Below are positions 29,526 through 41,115 of a DNA stretch of 64,000 nucleotides, piece after piece (positions within the stretch are counted from its first letter, which is position 1; every line of letters begins with the position of its first letter). The position numbers were made by a program, and so were the translations under genes. The notes under the pieces were generated by a model. It worked only from the letters and a program-made list of their open reading frames with translations, made no database searches and was not told the origin of the DNA. Source of the DNA: Vibrio sp. SNU_ST1 (GTDB lineage Bacteria > Pseudomonadota > Gammaproteobacteria > Enterobacterales > Vibrionaceae); NCBI RefSeq assembly GCF_030563405.1, contig NZ_CP130748.1:434001-498000 (forward strand), in the 5' to 3' direction.

Positions 29526-30443
29526 ATGATCAGACAACGTACTCTGAAAGAAATTGTGAAAACAACTGGTGTGGGTCTCCACTCTGGTCGTAAAGTCACA
29601 CTTACTCTTCGCCCGGCAGCTGCAAATACAGGTATTGTTTATCGTCGTACAGATGTAAATCCACCTGTAGATTTCCCAGCTGATCCAGCGTCAGTTCGTG
29701 ACACTATGTTATGTACTGCTCTTGTTAATGACGAAGGCGTACGTATCTCTACAGTAGAACACCTTAACGCAGCTCTAGCGGGTATGGGTATCGACAACAT
29801 TATTGTTGAAGTCGATGCACCAGAGATCCCAATTATGGATGGTAGCGCAAGCCCATTCGTATACTTGCTACAGCAAGCGGGTGTAGAAACACTGAATGCA
29901 GCGAAGCGTTTTATTCGAATCAAGAAACCTGTTCGTTTTGAAGATGGCGATAAGTGGGCAGAATTCGTTCCATTTAACGGCTTCCGTATGGACTTTGAAA
30001 TCGAGTTCAACCATCCAGCAATTGAATCTGATGAGCAACACCTGTTGTTTGATTTTTCTTCACAAGGCTTTGTGAAAGAAATTTCTCGCGCTCGTACCTT
30101 CGGCTTCATGCGTGATATTGAATACCTACAATCACAAAACTTGTGTTTGGGTGGTAGCTTTGATTGCGCAATCGTATTAGACGAATACCGAATTCTTAAT
30201 GAAGAAGGTCTACGTTTCGAAAACGAGTTCGTAACGCATAAAGTGCTAGATGCGATTGGTGACCTTTACATGTGTGGGCACGCTATTATCGGTGAGTTCC
30301 GTGCATACAAATCAGGTCACGGCCTAAATAATCAACTACTACGCGCAGTACTTGCTGATGCAGAAGCTTGGGAATGGGCAACATTCGAAGAAGAAGTTGG
30401 TTCTCCTGTTGCGTTTGCTGAGCCAGGAATGGTTCTAGCGTAA
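29526..30443 (+). CDS. lpxC: UDP-3-O-acyl-N-acetylglucosamine deacetylase LpxC
   Basis: Zinc amidohydrolase catalysing the first committed step of lipid A synthesis. The 305 residues include [15 protein letters not shown] with the zinc-ligand His near 79, IMDGSASPF, and [12 protein letters not shown] near 238. It closes the cluster and couples lipopolysaccharide supply to division genes. Confidence 0.97.
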   Translation: MIRQRTLKEIVKTTGVGLHSGRKVTLTLRPAAANTGIVYRRTDVNPPVDFPADPASVRDTMLCTALVNDEGVRISTVEHLNAALAGMGIDNIIVEVDAPEIPIMDGSASPFVYLLQQAGVETLNAAKRFIRIKKPVRFEDGDKWAEFVPFNGFRMDFEIEFNHPAIESDEQHLLFDFSSQGFVKEISRARTFGFMRDIEYLQSQNLCLGGSFDCAIVLDEYRILNEEGLRFENEFVTHKVLDAIGDLYMCGHAIIGEFRAYKSGHGLNNQLLRAVLADAEAWEWATFEEEVGSPVAFAEPGMVLA

Positions 30444-30471
30444 TTGTTGTTTACGACAATATAAGATTTTG

Positions 30472-30498
30472 AAAACCAGGTCATTGACCTGGTTTTTT
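30472..30498 (+). terminator. Terminator of lpxC / end of the cluster
   Basis: Stem AAAACCAGGTC (30472-30482), short loop ATT, GACCTGGTTTT (30486-30496), continuing into a T-run. Confidence 0.9.
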
Positions 30499-30831
30499 TG
30501 TATCTATTTTCCAGATACAGTGTCGTCAGCATTTAAAAGTTGCCTAGTATTTGGCTACAGTCTGGCTAATCCATCAACAATTAGAAAGAAAAGTACCAAG
30601 CACATCAAACAAATGGGGTTATAAATGGTCGTTGGTGTGAAAATTACTTACACTAGAGGGCATTAATTTTAACTGAAGCCTTGAAAACTCTACTCTCAAG
30701 TACAATATCAAAGATACTAGATTTATCTCAGTATCCTTGGTTAGTAACTAAAGACTAGTTTATAGCTAGTAGAGACTGACGGCATTTAAAATAGATCGCG
30801 GACGATCTGAGAACGAAGAGATTCCAAGCAC
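30499..30831 (+). other. Long untranslated region ahead of secA
   Basis: This gap is AT-rich and holds no open reading frame resembling SecM (which regulates secA in E. coli) or a DUF721/DciA gene. The only visible feature is a hairpin AGATCG-CGGA-CGATCT at 30793-30808, just before the secA ribosome site. A 13-codon frame at 30625 has no ribosome-binding site. No promoter could be assigned with confidence. Confidence 0.6.
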
Positions 30832-33558
30832 ATGATTACTAAGCTGCTGACAAAGGTAATTGGCAGTCGCAATGACAGAACACTGCGCCGCCTTAGAAAA
30901 ATTGTAAAAGAAATTAATAACTTCGAACCAACGTTTGAGGCTCTTTCAGACGATGAGTTAAAAGCAAAAACGGTTGAGTTTCGTGAGCGCTTAGATAAAG
31001 GTGAATCGTTAGATCAACTTCTACCTGAAGCATTCGCTACGGTACGTGAAGCGTCGAAGCGTGTTTACGGCATGCGTCACTTTGACGTGCAATTGATTGG
31101 TGGCATGGTTCTTAATGCTGGCCAAATTGCAGAGATGCGTACTGGTGAAGGTAAAACACTTACCGCAACCCTACCTGCTTATCTAAACGCGCTCCCAAGT
31201 AAAGGTGTTCACGTAATAACGGTGAACGATTACCTAGCGAAGCGTGATGCGGAAACAAACCGTCCATTATTTGAATTCCTTGGCATGACTGTTGGCGTGA
31301 ATGTGGCAAACATGGCTCCGCCAGAGAAAAAAGAAGCGTACCAAGCTGACATCCTATACGGAACAAACAACGAGTTTGGTTTTGATTACCTTCGTGACAA
31401 CATGGCTTTCCGTGCTGAAGACCGAGTTCAACGTGAGCGCTTCTTTGCTGTAGTCGATGAGGTTGACTCAATCTTAATTGATGAAGCTCGTACTCCGTTA
31501 ATTATCTCTGGCCCAGCTGAAGATAGTTCTGACCTTTATACGCGCATTAACACTCTAATTCCTTCTCTAGAGCGTCAAGATAAAGAAGATTCAGAAGAGT
31601 ACCGTGGTGAAGGTCACTACACCATGGACGAAAAATCAAAACAGGTTCACCTGACTGAAAACGGTCAAGAATTTGTTGAAGAGCTAATGGTTAAGAATGG
31701 CTTGATGGAAGAGGGTGACACACTTTACTCTCCAACCAATATCAGCCTATTGCACCATGTGAATGCTGCGCTTCGTGCGCACGTATTGTTTGAGAAAAAC
31801 GTCGACTACATCGTTACTGAAGAAGGCGAAGTGGTTATCGTTGATGAACATACTGGTCGTACTATGCCAGGTCGTCGTTGGTCTGAAGGTTTACACCAAG
31901 CTGTTGAAGCTAAAGAAGGTGTGAAGATTCAAAATGAAAACCAAACGCTAGCATCGATTACATTCCAGAACTTCTTCCGACTGTACGAAAAACTGTCAGG
32001 TATGACAGGTACTGCTGATACTGAAGCTTTCGAATTCCAGTCTATCTACGGCCTAGAAACGGTGGTTATCCCAACCAACAAGCCTATGGTTCGTAACGAT
32101 ATGCCAGATGTGGTTTATCGTACTGAAGAAGACAAGTTCAATGCGATCATTGAAGACATCAAAGACCGTGTAGCGGCTGGCCAGCCATCACTGGTTGGTA
32201 CGGTTTCTATCGAGAAATCTGAGCTGCTGTCTAACGCATTGAAAAAATCAAAAATTAAGCACAACGTTCTAAATGCTAAGTTTCACGAAATGGAAGCTGA
32301 GATCGTTGCACAAGCTGGTATGCCTGGTGCGGTAACTATCGCAACTAACATGGCCGGTCGTGGTACCGATATCGTGTTGGGTGGTAGCTGGCAGGCTCAA
32401 ATTGAGAAGCTAGATAATCCAACCAAAGAGCAGATCGATAAGATCAAAGCTGATTGGAGAATTATCCACGATACAGTGCTTGAGTCAGGTGGTCTGCACA
32501 TCATTGGTACTGAACGTCATGAATCTCGCCGTATCGATAACCAGCTGCGTGGTCGTTCTGGTCGTCAAGGTGATGCGGGTTCTTCTCGTTTTTACCTATC
32601 AATGGAAGATTCTCTGCTACGTATCTTTACGTCTGATCGTATGGCTGGTCTTATTCAAAGTGGTATGGACGAAGGCGAAGCGATTGAATCTAAGATGCTG
32701 TCTCGTTCAATTGAAAAAGCACAGCGTAAAGTAGAAGGTCGTAACTTCGACATTCGTAAGCAGCTTCTTGAGTACGATGATGTAGCCAATGACCAACGTA
32801 AGGTTGTTTATGAGCTACGTGATGAACTGATGAGCTCAGATGACATCAGTGAGATGATCGAACACAACCGTGAAGATGTACTTGCGTCAGTCATTGATGA
32901 ATACATTGCTCCTCAGTCTCTTGAAGACATGTGGGATATTGCGGGTCTGCAAGATCGTCTGAAGAATGACTTCGATCTAGACTTTGATATTCAAGGCTGG
33001 TTGGACGAAGACGACAAGCTTTATGAAGAAGCATTGCGTGAGCGTATTCTTGGTATGGCGGTTGATTCGTACAAACAGAAAGAAGAAGTGGTTGGTGCTC
33101 AAGTACTGCGTAACTTCGAGAAGTCTGTGATGCTACAAACGCTAGACGGCCTTTGGAAAGAGCACTTGGCTGCGATGGATCACCTTCGTCAAGGTATCCA
33201 CTTACGTGGTTATGCTCAGAAGAACCCGAAACAAGAGTACAAGCGCGAGTCGTTTGAACTGTTTGAAGGCCTGTTAGATGTGCTGAAAACAGACGTTGTT
33301 ACCATTCTTTCTAAAGTTCGTGTTCAGCAACAAGAAGAAGTTGAAAAGATGGAAGCTCAACGTCAAGCTCAAGCTGAACAAGCGGCGCGTCGTGCACAAG
33401 CACAACATGCAACGGCTGAAAACCAGCTAGGCGGCGATGAAACTGATGCGGCATCTCCACAAACGGTAGTACGTGATGAGCGTAAAGTGGGTCGTAACGA
33501 ACCATGCCCATGTGGAAGTGGTAAAAAATACAAACAGTGTCACGGTAAAATTGACTAA
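30832..33558 (+). CDS. secA: Preprotein translocase ATPase SecA
   Basis: Motor ATPase that pushes preproteins through SecYEG. The 908 residues have Walker [10 protein letters not shown] near 103 and [15 protein letters not shown] near 208. [14 protein letters not shown] lies near 505 and a Gln/Ala-rich linker near 840. The C-terminal zinc finger [14 protein letters not shown] binds SecB. Confidence 0.98.
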   Translation: MITKLLTKVIGSRNDRTLRRLRKIVKEINNFEPTFEALSDDELKAKTVEFRERLDKGESLDQLLPEAFATVREASKRVYGMRHFDVQLIGGMVLNAGQIAEMRTGEGKTLTATLPAYLNALPSKGVHVITVNDYLAKRDAETNRPLFEFLGMTVGVNVANMAPPEKKEAYQADILYGTNNEFGFDYLRDNMAFRAEDRVQRERFFAVVDEVDSILIDEARTPLIISGPAEDSSDLYTRINTLIPSLERQDKEDSEEYRGEGHYTMDEKSKQVHLTENGQEFVEELMVKNGLMEEGDTLYSPTNISLLHHVNAALRAHVLFEKNVDYIVTEEGEVVIVDEHTGRTMPGRRWSEGLHQAVEAKEGVKIQNENQTLASITFQNFFRLYEKLSGMTGTADTEAFEFQSIYGLETVVIPTNKPMVRNDMPDVVYRTEEDKFNAIIEDIKDRVAAGQPSLVGTVSIEKSELLSNALKKSKIKHNVLNAKFHEMEAEIVAQAGMPGAVTIATNMAGRGTDIVLGGSWQAQIEKLDNPTKEQIDKIKADWRIIHDTVLESGGLHIIGTERHESRRIDNQLRGRSGRQGDAGSSRFYLSMEDSLLRIFTSDRMAGLIQSGMDEGEAIESKMLSRSIEKAQRKVEGRNFDIRKQLLEYDDVANDQRKVVYELRDELMSSDDISEMIEHNREDVLASVIDEYIAPQSLEDMWDIAGLQDRLKNDFDLDFDIQGWLDEDDKLYEEALRERILGMAVDSYKQKEEVVGAQVLRNFEKSVMLQTLDGLWKEHLAAMDHLRQGIHLRGYAQKNPKQEYKRESFELFEGLLDVLKTDVVTILSKVRVQQQEEVEKMEAQRQAQAEQAARRAQAQHATAENQLGGDETDAASPQTVVRDERKVGRNEPCPCGSGKKYKQCHGKID

Positions 33559-33564
33559 TGCTTT

Positions 33565-33648
33565 GCTGTAGTGGCTGATAACTTCGTCGGCGATGCTCAT
33601 TTACACTTGTAAACTCCGCGTCACCTCCTCGTTCTCAACCAATACAGC
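33565..33648. repeat. Palindromic intergenic element A, directly after secA
   Basis: Imperfect 18-bp terminal inverted repeats (33565-33582 and 33631-33648; 15 of 18 match: GCTGTA-TGG-TGA-AAC) flank a central palindrome TTTACA-CT-TGTAAA (33600-33613). It is non-coding and begins 7 nt after the secA stop. It resembles short repeated intergenic elements of vibrios, but copy number cannot be judged from one window. Confidence 0.65.
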
Positions 33649-33670
33649 TTTGCCTTAATATAATTTTGAT

Positions 33671-33699
33671 AAAAAGAGTCGCTTAGGCGGCTCTTTTTG
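33671..33699 (+). terminator. Terminator downstream of secA
   Basis: Stem AAAAAGAGTCGC (33671-33682), loop TTAG, GCGGCTCTTTTT (33687-33698), with a T-tail. Confidence 0.9.
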
Positions 33700-33738
33700 T
33701 ATGTAAATTTCATGGCTTACTTTGTTACGCAAGGAAGT

Positions 33739-33843
33739 CGTCATTCCCTATAGCGAGAACGAGCGTAATAGGGAATCTCGTTTAGTTAGGCTCATATTGT
33801 TTTAGATCCCCAATTCAGTCGTTCCTCCTTCTTGAGGATGACG
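33739..33843. repeat. Palindromic intergenic element B (REP/MITE-like) between secA and mutT
   Basis: The ends are CGTCATTCCC (33739-33748) and GAGGATGACG (33834-33843), imperfect inverted repeats. Inside are a perfect hairpin ATTCCCTAT/ATAGGGAAT (33743-33751, 33768-33776) and a further pair GGGAATCT/AGATCCCC. The structure is that of a small non-autonomous palindromic repeat. It has no coding capacity and lies 48 nt before mutT. Confidence 0.7.
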
Positions 33844-33891
33844 TATTCAGGGGCTATGTGAGTTCAGCGTTTTATTAAGGAACACCAACAC

Positions 33892-34290
33892 ATGAAAAGA
33901 ATCCATATTGTAGCGGGTATTATCTTCAATCAAGATAAGTCACAGGTATTTATCACTAAGCGCCCAGACGATAAGCATAAAGGCGGTTTCTGGGAATTCC
34001 CTGGTGGCAAGGTTGAAGTGGGTGAAACCATTGAACAAGCAATGACTCGTGAGCTTGATGAAGAAATTGGTATCAAGGTGACTGAGCAGTCTCTGTTTGA
34101 GCACCTTGAATTTGACTATACGGATAAGTCACTTAAGTTTGATTTTATCCTTATTACCGATTTTGAAGAGCAGCCTTATGGTAAAGAAGGTCAACAAGGT
34201 GAATGGGTCGCTCTTGAATCATTGAATCAATACGCCTTCCCCGAAGCAAACGTGCCAATTTTAGAGCGAGTAATAAAAGAGTTTTCGTAA
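33892..34290 (+). CDS. mutT: 8-oxo-dGTP diphosphatase MutT (Nudix hydrolase)
   Basis: Removes oxidised 8-oxo-dGTP from the nucleotide pool and so prevents A:T to C:G mutations. The 132 residues match MutT. The Nudix box GGKVEVGETIEQAMTREL continues as DEEIGI, with the RELxEEIG core intact. It follows secA as in E. coli (secM-secA-mutT). Confidence 0.95.
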   Translation: MKRIHIVAGIIFNQDKSQVFITKRPDDKHKGGFWEFPGGKVEVGETIEQAMTRELDEEIGIKVTEQSLFEHLEFDYTDKSLKFDFILITDFEEQPYGKEGQQGEWVALESLNQYAFPEANVPILERVIKEFS

Positions 34291-34361
34291 TTGCTAGCCT
34301 GAGTTTGAGATTGTTGTTAGTTTAAAGAGATTAATCGATTGAACGTTGCTGCAAGAGATAA

Positions 34362-35207
<846 letters not shown>

Positions 35208-35219
35208 ATAGATATTTAT

Positions 35220-35250
35220 GCGCTGGCAATTGCCGGCGCTTTCTTTGTTT
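35220..35250 (+). terminator. Terminator of dapB
   Basis: Stem GCGCTGGC (35220-35227), loop AATT, GCCGGCGC (35232-35239), followed by an interrupted T-tract. Confidence 0.8.
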
Positions 35251-35575
35251 GGTGCATTTTCCTTAGTAATCTCTCTTCTACGATCTTCCTTATACTTTCT
35301 TCTTATCGCCATTTTCTTTCTCTCTGTGTGTTGTTTATGTGGGTTTTAGTGTGCTTTTTGCTTTAAAGTTTTAAATTTCTATGTTTTCTCTTTGTATTTA
35401 TCGATTGCTATTTGTTGCTGATATTTTTGCCACTCTATGGTTGACTAAAGTGAGGGTTGAAAATTAGAAAATTGTAATATTCGGCCTAAATGAGCATAAG
35501 AGTTGAACTTTTGAAGCTTTCGGTGTGTAAATTGAATTAGTCCTTACAAATGTTTAATTTCTTTTGCGTTAAATG
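35251..35575. other. AT-rich gap between dapB and carAB
   Basis: About 325 nt, pyrimidine-rich on the plus strand in its first half, with no plausible gene on either strand. Beyond the carA promoter listed separately I see no assignable element. Confidence 0.6.
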
Positions 35576-35604
35576 TTGACACGTATCACGCAGATCACTA
35601 AAAT
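35576..35604 (+). promoter_or_regulatory. carAB promoter
   Basis: Consensus TTGACA (35576-35581), 17-nt spacer, TAAAAT (35599-35604). About 80 nt further, an imperfect ARG-box-like stretch (AATGCATTTTTATTTC, 35683-35698) precedes the ribosome site. ArgR control is known for E. coli carAB but is only suggested here. Confidence 0.7.
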
Positions 35605-35710
35605 ACCGCCAATTTGTCTAATTTCCATAAACACGCAGTTTTTGGTGTTGCAGGAAGGTAGATTTGCAAATTAAATCAATTTTAATGCATTTTTATTTCT
35701 GGAGGTTGTC

Positions 35711-36868
35711 TTGAAGAAGTCAGCACTACTCGTCCTAGAAGATGGGACAGTATTTCACGGTGAAGCCATTGGCGCTGTAGGTTCTGCAGTTGGTGAAGTC
35801 GTTTTTAATACCTCGATGACGGGGTACCAAGAAATCCTCACTGATCCTTCCTATTCTCAGCAAATCGTTACTCTTACTTACCCTCACATTGGCAATACCG
35901 GAACCAATTCCGAAGATGAAGAATCTTCTTCAATCCACGCTCAAGGCCTTGTGATTCGCGATCTCCCTCTAATCGCTTCTAACTTCCGTAATGAACAATC
36001 TCTTTCTGATTACCTTAAGTCGCAAAACGTTGTTGGTATCGCTGATATCGATACGCGTAAGTTGACGCGTATTCTGCGTGAGAAAGGTGCTCAAAACGGT
36101 TGTATCGTAGCGGGCAACAATATTGACGAGGCTCTAGCGTTAGCGAAAGCAAAAGAATTCCCTGGCCTGAAAGGTATGGACCTTGCGAAAGAAGTTACAA
36201 CAAAAGAAGCGTATCAATGGAAACAAGGTTCGTGGACGCTTACGGGTGGACTTCCTGAAGCGAAAGCAGACTCAGAATTGCCATACCACGTTGTTGCTTA
36301 TGACTTCGGAGCAAAACGAAACATCCTGCGAATGCTTGTTGACCGCGGCTGCCGCCTAACGGTTGTTCCTGCTGAGACTTCTGCTGAAGAAGTACTCGCA
36401 CTGAACCCAGACGGTGTTTTCCTTTCAAATGGCCCTGGTGACCCAGAACCATGTACTTACGCAATTGAAGCGACAAAAGTGTTCCTAGAAAAAGGCTTAC
36501 CAATCTTTGGTATCTGTCTAGGTCACCAGATTCTTGCTCTTGCGTCAGGCGCTAAGACAGTGAAGATGAAGTTTGGTCACCACGGTGCAAACCACCCGGT
36601 TAAAGATTTAGATCGTGATGTTGTGATGATTACTTCACAAAACCACGGCTTTGCTGCTGACGAAGATACGCTTCCAGAGACATTACGAGCGACTCATAAG
36701 TCTCTATTTGATGGTTCTCTACAAGGTATCCACCGTACAGATAAACCAGCATTTAGCTTCCAAGGTCACCCAGAAGCAAGTCCAGGTCCAGAAGATGCGG
36801 CACCGCTATTCGACCACTTCATTGAATTAATTAACCAGTCTGTTGCAAACAAACAAGACAAAGCGTAA
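35711..36868 (+). CDS. carA: Carbamoyl-phosphate synthase small (glutaminase) subunit
   Basis: Hydrolyses glutamine and feeds ammonia to CarB for arginine and pyrimidine synthesis. The 385 residues have the CarA N-terminal domain ([17 protein letters not shown]). A class I glutaminase domain carries the nucleophile in [10 protein letters not shown] and the His/Glu pair in [11 protein letters not shown]. The start codon is TTG, with GGAGG five bases upstream; E. coli carA also uses TTG. Confidence 0.97.
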   Translation: MKKSALLVLEDGTVFHGEAIGAVGSAVGEVVFNTSMTGYQEILTDPSYSQQIVTLTYPHIGNTGTNSEDEESSSIHAQGLVIRDLPLIASNFRNEQSLSDYLKSQNVVGIADIDTRKLTRILREKGAQNGCIVAGNNIDEALALAKAKEFPGLKGMDLAKEVTTKEAYQWKQGSWTLTGGLPEAKADSELPYHVVAYDFGAKRNILRMLVDRGCRLTVVPAETSAEEVLALNPDGVFLSNGPGDPEPCTYAIEATKVFLEKGLPIFGICLGHQILALASGAKTVKMKFGHHGANHPVKDLDRDVVMITSQNHGFAADEDTLPETLRATHKSLFDGSLQGIHRTDKPAFSFQGHPEASPGPEDAAPLFDHFIELINQSVANKQDKA

Positions 36869-36884
36869 TCCGGAGTAGTAGATA

Positions 36885-39800
36885 ATGCCAAAACGTACTG
36901 ACATTAAAAGTGTTCTAATTCTAGGTGCTGGTCCGATTGTTATCGGTCAAGCATGTGAGTTTGATTACTCTGGTGCTCAAGCTTGTAAAGCACTTCGCGA
37001 AGAAGGTTACCGAGTTATTCTTGTAAACTCGAACCCAGCGACAATCATGACTGACCCAGATATGGCTGATGCGACTTACATCGAACCTATCCAATGGGAA
37101 GTGGTTCGTAACATCATCGCTAAAGAGAAGCCAGATGCAGTTCTACCGACAATGGGCGGCCAAACTGCACTTAACTGTGCGTTAGATTTAGAAAAATACG
37201 GCGTACTTGAAGAGTTCGGCGTAGAGATGATTGGTGCAACTGCTGACGCTATCGATAAAGCAGAAGACCGTTCACGCTTTGATAAAGCAATGAAAGCTAT
37301 TGGTCTTGAGTGTCCAACGGCTGATACAGCGAAAACGATGGAAGAAGCTTACAAAGTTCAAGAAATGGTTGGTTTCCCTTGTATCATTCGTCCATCGTTT
37401 ACGATGGGTGGTACAGGCGGTGGTATCGCTTATAACAAAGAAGAATTTGAAGAAATCTGTCGTCGTGGTTTGGATCTATCTCCAACCAACGAACTTCTAA
37501 TCGATGAGTCACTTATCGGTTGGAAAGAGTACGAGATGGAAGTGGTTCGTGACAAGAACGACAACTGTATCATCGTATGTGCGATTGAAAACTTTGATCC
37601 AATGGGTATTCACACTGGTGACTCGATCACCGTGGCTCCTGCTCAAACGCTAACAGACAAAGAATACCAACTAATGCGTAACGCATCTCTAGCGGTACTG
37701 CGTGAGATTGGTGTTGAAACGGGTGGCTCAAACGTACAGTTTGGTATTAACCCGAAAGATGGCCGTATGGTTATCATCGAGATGAACCCACGTGTATCTC
37801 GTTCTTCTGCACTTGCTTCTAAAGCAACAGGTTTCCCAATCGCTAAGATTGCAGCGAAACTAGCTGTTGGCTTTACGCTAGACGAGCTAATGAATGACAT
37901 CACTGGTGGCGCAACGCCAGCATCATTCGAACCAACAATCGACTACGTTGTAACTAAGATTCCTCGTTTTAACTTCGAGAAATTTGCAGGTGCTAACGAC
38001 CGTCTAACGACGCAAATGAAGTCTGTTGGTGAAGTTATGGCTATCGGCCGTAACCAACAAGAATCTCTACAGAAAGCACTTCGCGGTCTAGAAGTTGGCG
38101 CAACTGGTTTTGACGAAATGGTCGACCTAGATGCACCTGACGCTCTAACGACGATTCGCCATGAGCTTAAAGAAGCTGGTTCTGACCGTATTTGGTACAT
38201 CGCAGACGCTTTCCGTGCTGGTATGTCAGTCGATGGTGTATTCAACCTAACGCAAATTGACCGTTGGTTCCTAGTTCAAATCGAAGATATCGTAAAACTA
38301 GAGCAAGAACTTAAAGCGAAAGGCTTTGCTGGTCTGAATAAAGACGAGCTAATGAAGCTTAAGCGTAAAGGCTTTGCTGATGCTCGCCTGTCTAAGATTC
38401 TAGGTGTGGCTGAAAGTGAAATTCGTCGTCTACGTGACCAATACGATATTCACCCTGTCTACAAGCGTGTAGATACGTGTGCGGCTGAGTTCTCTTCTGA
38501 TACGGCTTACATGTACTCATCTTACGATGACGAATGTGAATCGAACCCAACAGACAAAGAGAAAATCATGATCCTAGGCGGCGGTCCAAACCGTATCGGC
38601 CAAGGTATTGAATTCGATTACTGTTGTGTACATGCATCTCTAGCACTACGTGAAGATGGCTACGAAACAATCATGGTTAACTGTAACCCTGAGACTGTTT
38701 CGACAGACTACGATACGTCTGACCGTCTGTACTTTGAACCAGTAACTCTGGAAGACGTACTAGCAATCGTTCGTGTTGAGAAGCCAAAAGGCGTTATCGT
38801 TCAGTACGGTGGTCAAACACCACTGAAACTGGCTCGTGAGCTTGAAGCTGCTGGCGTACCAATCATTGGTACTAGCCCTGACGCAATCGACCGTGCAGAA
38901 GACCGTGAGCGTTTCCAAGTTGCTGTTGACCGTCTTGGTCTTCTACAACCAGAAAACGCGACAGTAACAACAATGGAGCAAGCGGTAGATAAATCTCGCG
39001 AAATCGGCTTCCCATTGGTTGTTCGTCCTTCTTATGTTCTTGGTGGTCGTGCGATGGAAATCGTATACGACGAGCAAGACTTACGTCGCTACTTCAACGA
39101 AGCTGTCAGCGTTTCAAATGAATCTCCAGTACTACTTGATAGCTTCCTAGATGATGCAATTGAAGTAGACGTTGATGCGATTTGTGACGGTGAGCGCGTT
39201 GTTATTGCGGGTATCATGGAGCACATCGAGCAAGCGGGTGTTCACTCGGGTGACTCAGCATGTTCTCTTCCTGCATACACGCTAAGCCAAGAAATCCAAG
39301 ACGTAATGCGTGAGCAAGTTGAAAAGCTAGCGTTTGAGTTGGGTGTTCGTGGTCTAATGAATACGCAGTTTGCTGTTAAGAACAACGAAGTGTACCTAAT
39401 CGAGGTTAACCCTCGTGCAGCACGTACAGTACCGTTCGTATCGAAAGCAACAGGCGCAGCGGTCGCTAAGATTGCAGCTCGTGTTATGGCGGGTCAATCG
39501 CTAGAGTCTCAAGGCTTTACGAAAGAAATCATCCCACCATACTACTCAGTGAAAGAAGTTGTTCTTCCATTCAACAAATTCCCTGGTGTTGACCCACTAT
39601 TAGGCCCAGAAATGCGCTCTACTGGTGAAGTTATGGGTGTTGGTGCAACGTTTGCTGAAGCATACTCTAAAGCTGAATTGGGTTGTGGCAACATCTACCC
39701 AGAAGGCGGTCGTGCACTTCTTTCTGTTCGTGAAGGCGACAAAGAGCGCGTTGTTGACCTAGCATCTAAGTTATCTAAGCTTGGTTACCAGCTAGACGCA

Positions 39801-40115
39801 ACACACGGTACTGCAGTTATCCTTGGCGAAGCGGGCATCAACCCACGTCTAGTAAACAAGGTACACGAAGGTCGTCCTCACATTCTTGACCGTATCAAGA
39901 ACAATGAGTACACGTACATCGTGAATACTGCGGCTGGCCGTCAAGCGATTGAAGATTCTAAAGTTCTTCGTCGTGGCGCATTGGCTGAGAAAGTTAACTA
40001 CACGACTACGCTAAACGCTGCATTCGCGACTTGTATGGCGCACACTGCAGACGCGAAAACGTCAGTAACTTCAGTTCAAGAGCTACACGCACAAGTTAAA
40101 GCTTCTCAAGCTTAA
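36885..40115 (+). CDS. carB: Carbamoyl-phosphate synthase large subunit
   Basis: Makes carbamoyl phosphate from bicarbonate, ammonia and two ATP. The 1076 residues contain two homologous ATP-grasp halves, beginning at [28 protein letters not shown] and [24 protein letters not shown] stretches (near 10 and 560). A C-terminal allosteric MGS-like domain completes it. It is 16 nt from carA. Confidence 0.98.
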   Translation: MPKRTDIKSVLILGAGPIVIGQACEFDYSGAQACKALREEGYRVILVNSNPATIMTDPDMADATYIEPIQWEVVRNIIAKEKPDAVLPTMGGQTALNCALDLEKYGVLEEFGVEMIGATADAIDKAEDRSRFDKAMKAIGLECPTADTAKTMEEAYKVQEMVGFPCIIRPSFTMGGTGGGIAYNKEEFEEICRRGLDLSPTNELLIDESLIGWKEYEMEVVRDKNDNCIIVCAIENFDPMGIHTGDSITVAPAQTLTDKEYQLMRNASLAVLREIGVETGGSNVQFGINPKDGRMVIIEMNPRVSRSSALASKATGFPIAKIAAKLAVGFTLDELMNDITGGATPASFEPTIDYVVTKIPRFNFEKFAGANDRLTTQMKSVGEVMAIGRNQQESLQKALRGLEVGATGFDEMVDLDAPDALTTIRHELKEAGSDRIWYIADAFRAGMSVDGVFNLTQIDRWFLVQIEDIVKLEQELKAKGFAGLNKDELMKLKRKGFADARLSKILGVAESEIRRLRDQYDIHPVYKRVDTCAAEFSSDTAYMYSSYDDECESNPTDKEKIMILGGGPNRIGQGIEFDYCCVHASLALREDGYETIMVNCNPETVSTDYDTSDRLYFEPVTLEDVLAIVRVEKPKGVIVQYGGQTPLKLARELEAAGVPIIGTSPDAIDRAEDRERFQVAVDRLGLLQPENATVTTMEQAVDKSREIGFPLVVRPSYVLGGRAMEIVYDEQDLRRYFNEAVSVSNESPVLLDSFLDDAIEVDVDAICDGERVVIAGIMEHIEQAGVHSGDSACSLPAYTLSQEIQDVMREQVEKLAFELGVRGLMNTQFAVKNNEVYLIEVNPRAARTVPFVSKATGAAVAKIAARVMAGQSLESQGFTKEIIPPYYSVKEVVLPFNKFPGVDPLLGPEMRSTGEVMGVGATFAEAYSKAELGCGNIYPEGGRALLSVREGDKERVVDLASKLSKLGYQLDATHGTAVILGEAGINPRLVNKVHEGRPHILDRIKNNEYTYIVNTAAGRQAIEDSKVLRRGALAEKVNYTTTLNAAFATCMAHTADAKTSVTSVQELHAQVKASQA

Positions 40116-40155
40116 TTGACTCACGTGTATCGCTGTTAAGCGGATATAAATGCTC

Positions 40156-40185
40156 AAAGCCCACTCTTCGGAGTGGGCTTTTTTA
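40156..40185 (+). terminator. Terminator of carAB
   Basis: Ten-pair stem AAGCCCACTC, TTCG loop, GAGTGGGCTT (40157-40180), with T-tail. Confidence 0.93.
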
Positions 40186-40335
40186 TGTCTGTTATCTGGT
40201 GTCGGTTAAATGGTGAAAATCTGGTGATGGCTAAATGATGAAAATTTGGAATAGGTTACAATCTTGTGTTTCGTTGTTGATTGTTTGCTCACGATGGTAA
40301 TTTGTCGCTACACGAGAATTTAAGGTGCTGGGTAT

Positions 40336-41115
40336 ATGGAAATCACTCTAGAAATATTGGCTATCTTGTTTGTTGTTGCAACAGCGGCAGGCTTTATTGA
40401 TGCGATGGCCGGTGGTGGTGGGTTATTGACTTTACCTGCATTGCTAGCGGCAGGAGTACCACCAACGCAGGCATTGGCAACCAACAAACTTCAAAGTTCT
40501 TTTGGTAGCTTTTCTGCGAGTTGGTATTTTGTTCGCAACGGTATCGTCAGTATTAAAGAGATGCGTCTTGCTATTCTCTGTACCTTTATTGGTTCTGCGA
40601 TTGGCGCTGAGTTAGTGCAGCATATTGATGCGAGCTTGCTGACCAGCATGATCCCATTACTGCTTATTGCCATCTCTCTCTATTTCTTATTAGCACCACA
40701 AACCAGAGCGTCTGAGGGTGAACAGAAGATCTCTGAGGCGATGTTTGCTCTGTGTGTAGGTGGTGGCGTAGGTTTCTATGATGGCTTCTTTGGCCCAGGA
40801 ACAGGTTCTATCTTCACCGTCTGTTTTGTTGCGATTGGTCATTTCTCGTTAGTGGATGCAACAGCACGTACTAAGGTTCTTAACTTCACCTCGAATATAG
40901 CCGCATTGATCTTCTTTATTATTGCTGGTTTACCCATTTGGGAGTTGGGCTTAGTGATGGCTGTTGGTGGCTTTATGGGCGCTCAGCTTGGCGCTAAAGT
41001 GGTGGTGACAAAAGGGCAGAAGTGGATTCGCCCCCTTGTGATAGTGATGTCGATGTTAATGGCATCTAAACTGCTTTGGGAACAGCATCAACAATGGATT
41101 CTATCAGTATTTTAA
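40336..41115 (+). CDS. TSUP family permease (YfcA-like, DUF81)
   Basis: Predicted eight-helix membrane protein of the sulfite/organosulfur exporter (TauE/SafE, TSUP) superfamily. The 259 residues carry the family hallmarks GFIDAMAGGGGLLTLPALLAAG and ATNKLQSSFG near the N-terminus. A repeat of this pattern (GFYDGFFGPGTGSIFTV and ARTKVLNFTSN) appears in the second half. The substrate is unknown. Its last 50 nt overlap the 3' end of the convergent LysR gene. Confidence 0.88.
   Translation: MEITLEILAILFVVATAAGFIDAMAGGGGLLTLPALLAAGVPPTQALATNKLQSSFGSFSASWYFVRNGIVSIKEMRLAILCTFIGSAIGAELVQHIDASLLTSMIPLLLIAISLYFLLAPQTRASEGEQKISEAMFALCVGGGVGFYDGFFGPGTGSIFTVCFVAIGHFSLVDATARTKVLNFTSNIAALIFFIIAGLPIWELGLVMAVGGFMGAQLGAKVVVTKGQKWIRPLVIVMSMLMASKLLWEQHQQWILSVF

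Noticed and set aside
30625..30666. 13-codon frame upstream of secA as a SecM-like regulator
   Set aside because: It has no ribosome-binding site, no signal sequence and no arrest-like motif, and it is too far from secA.
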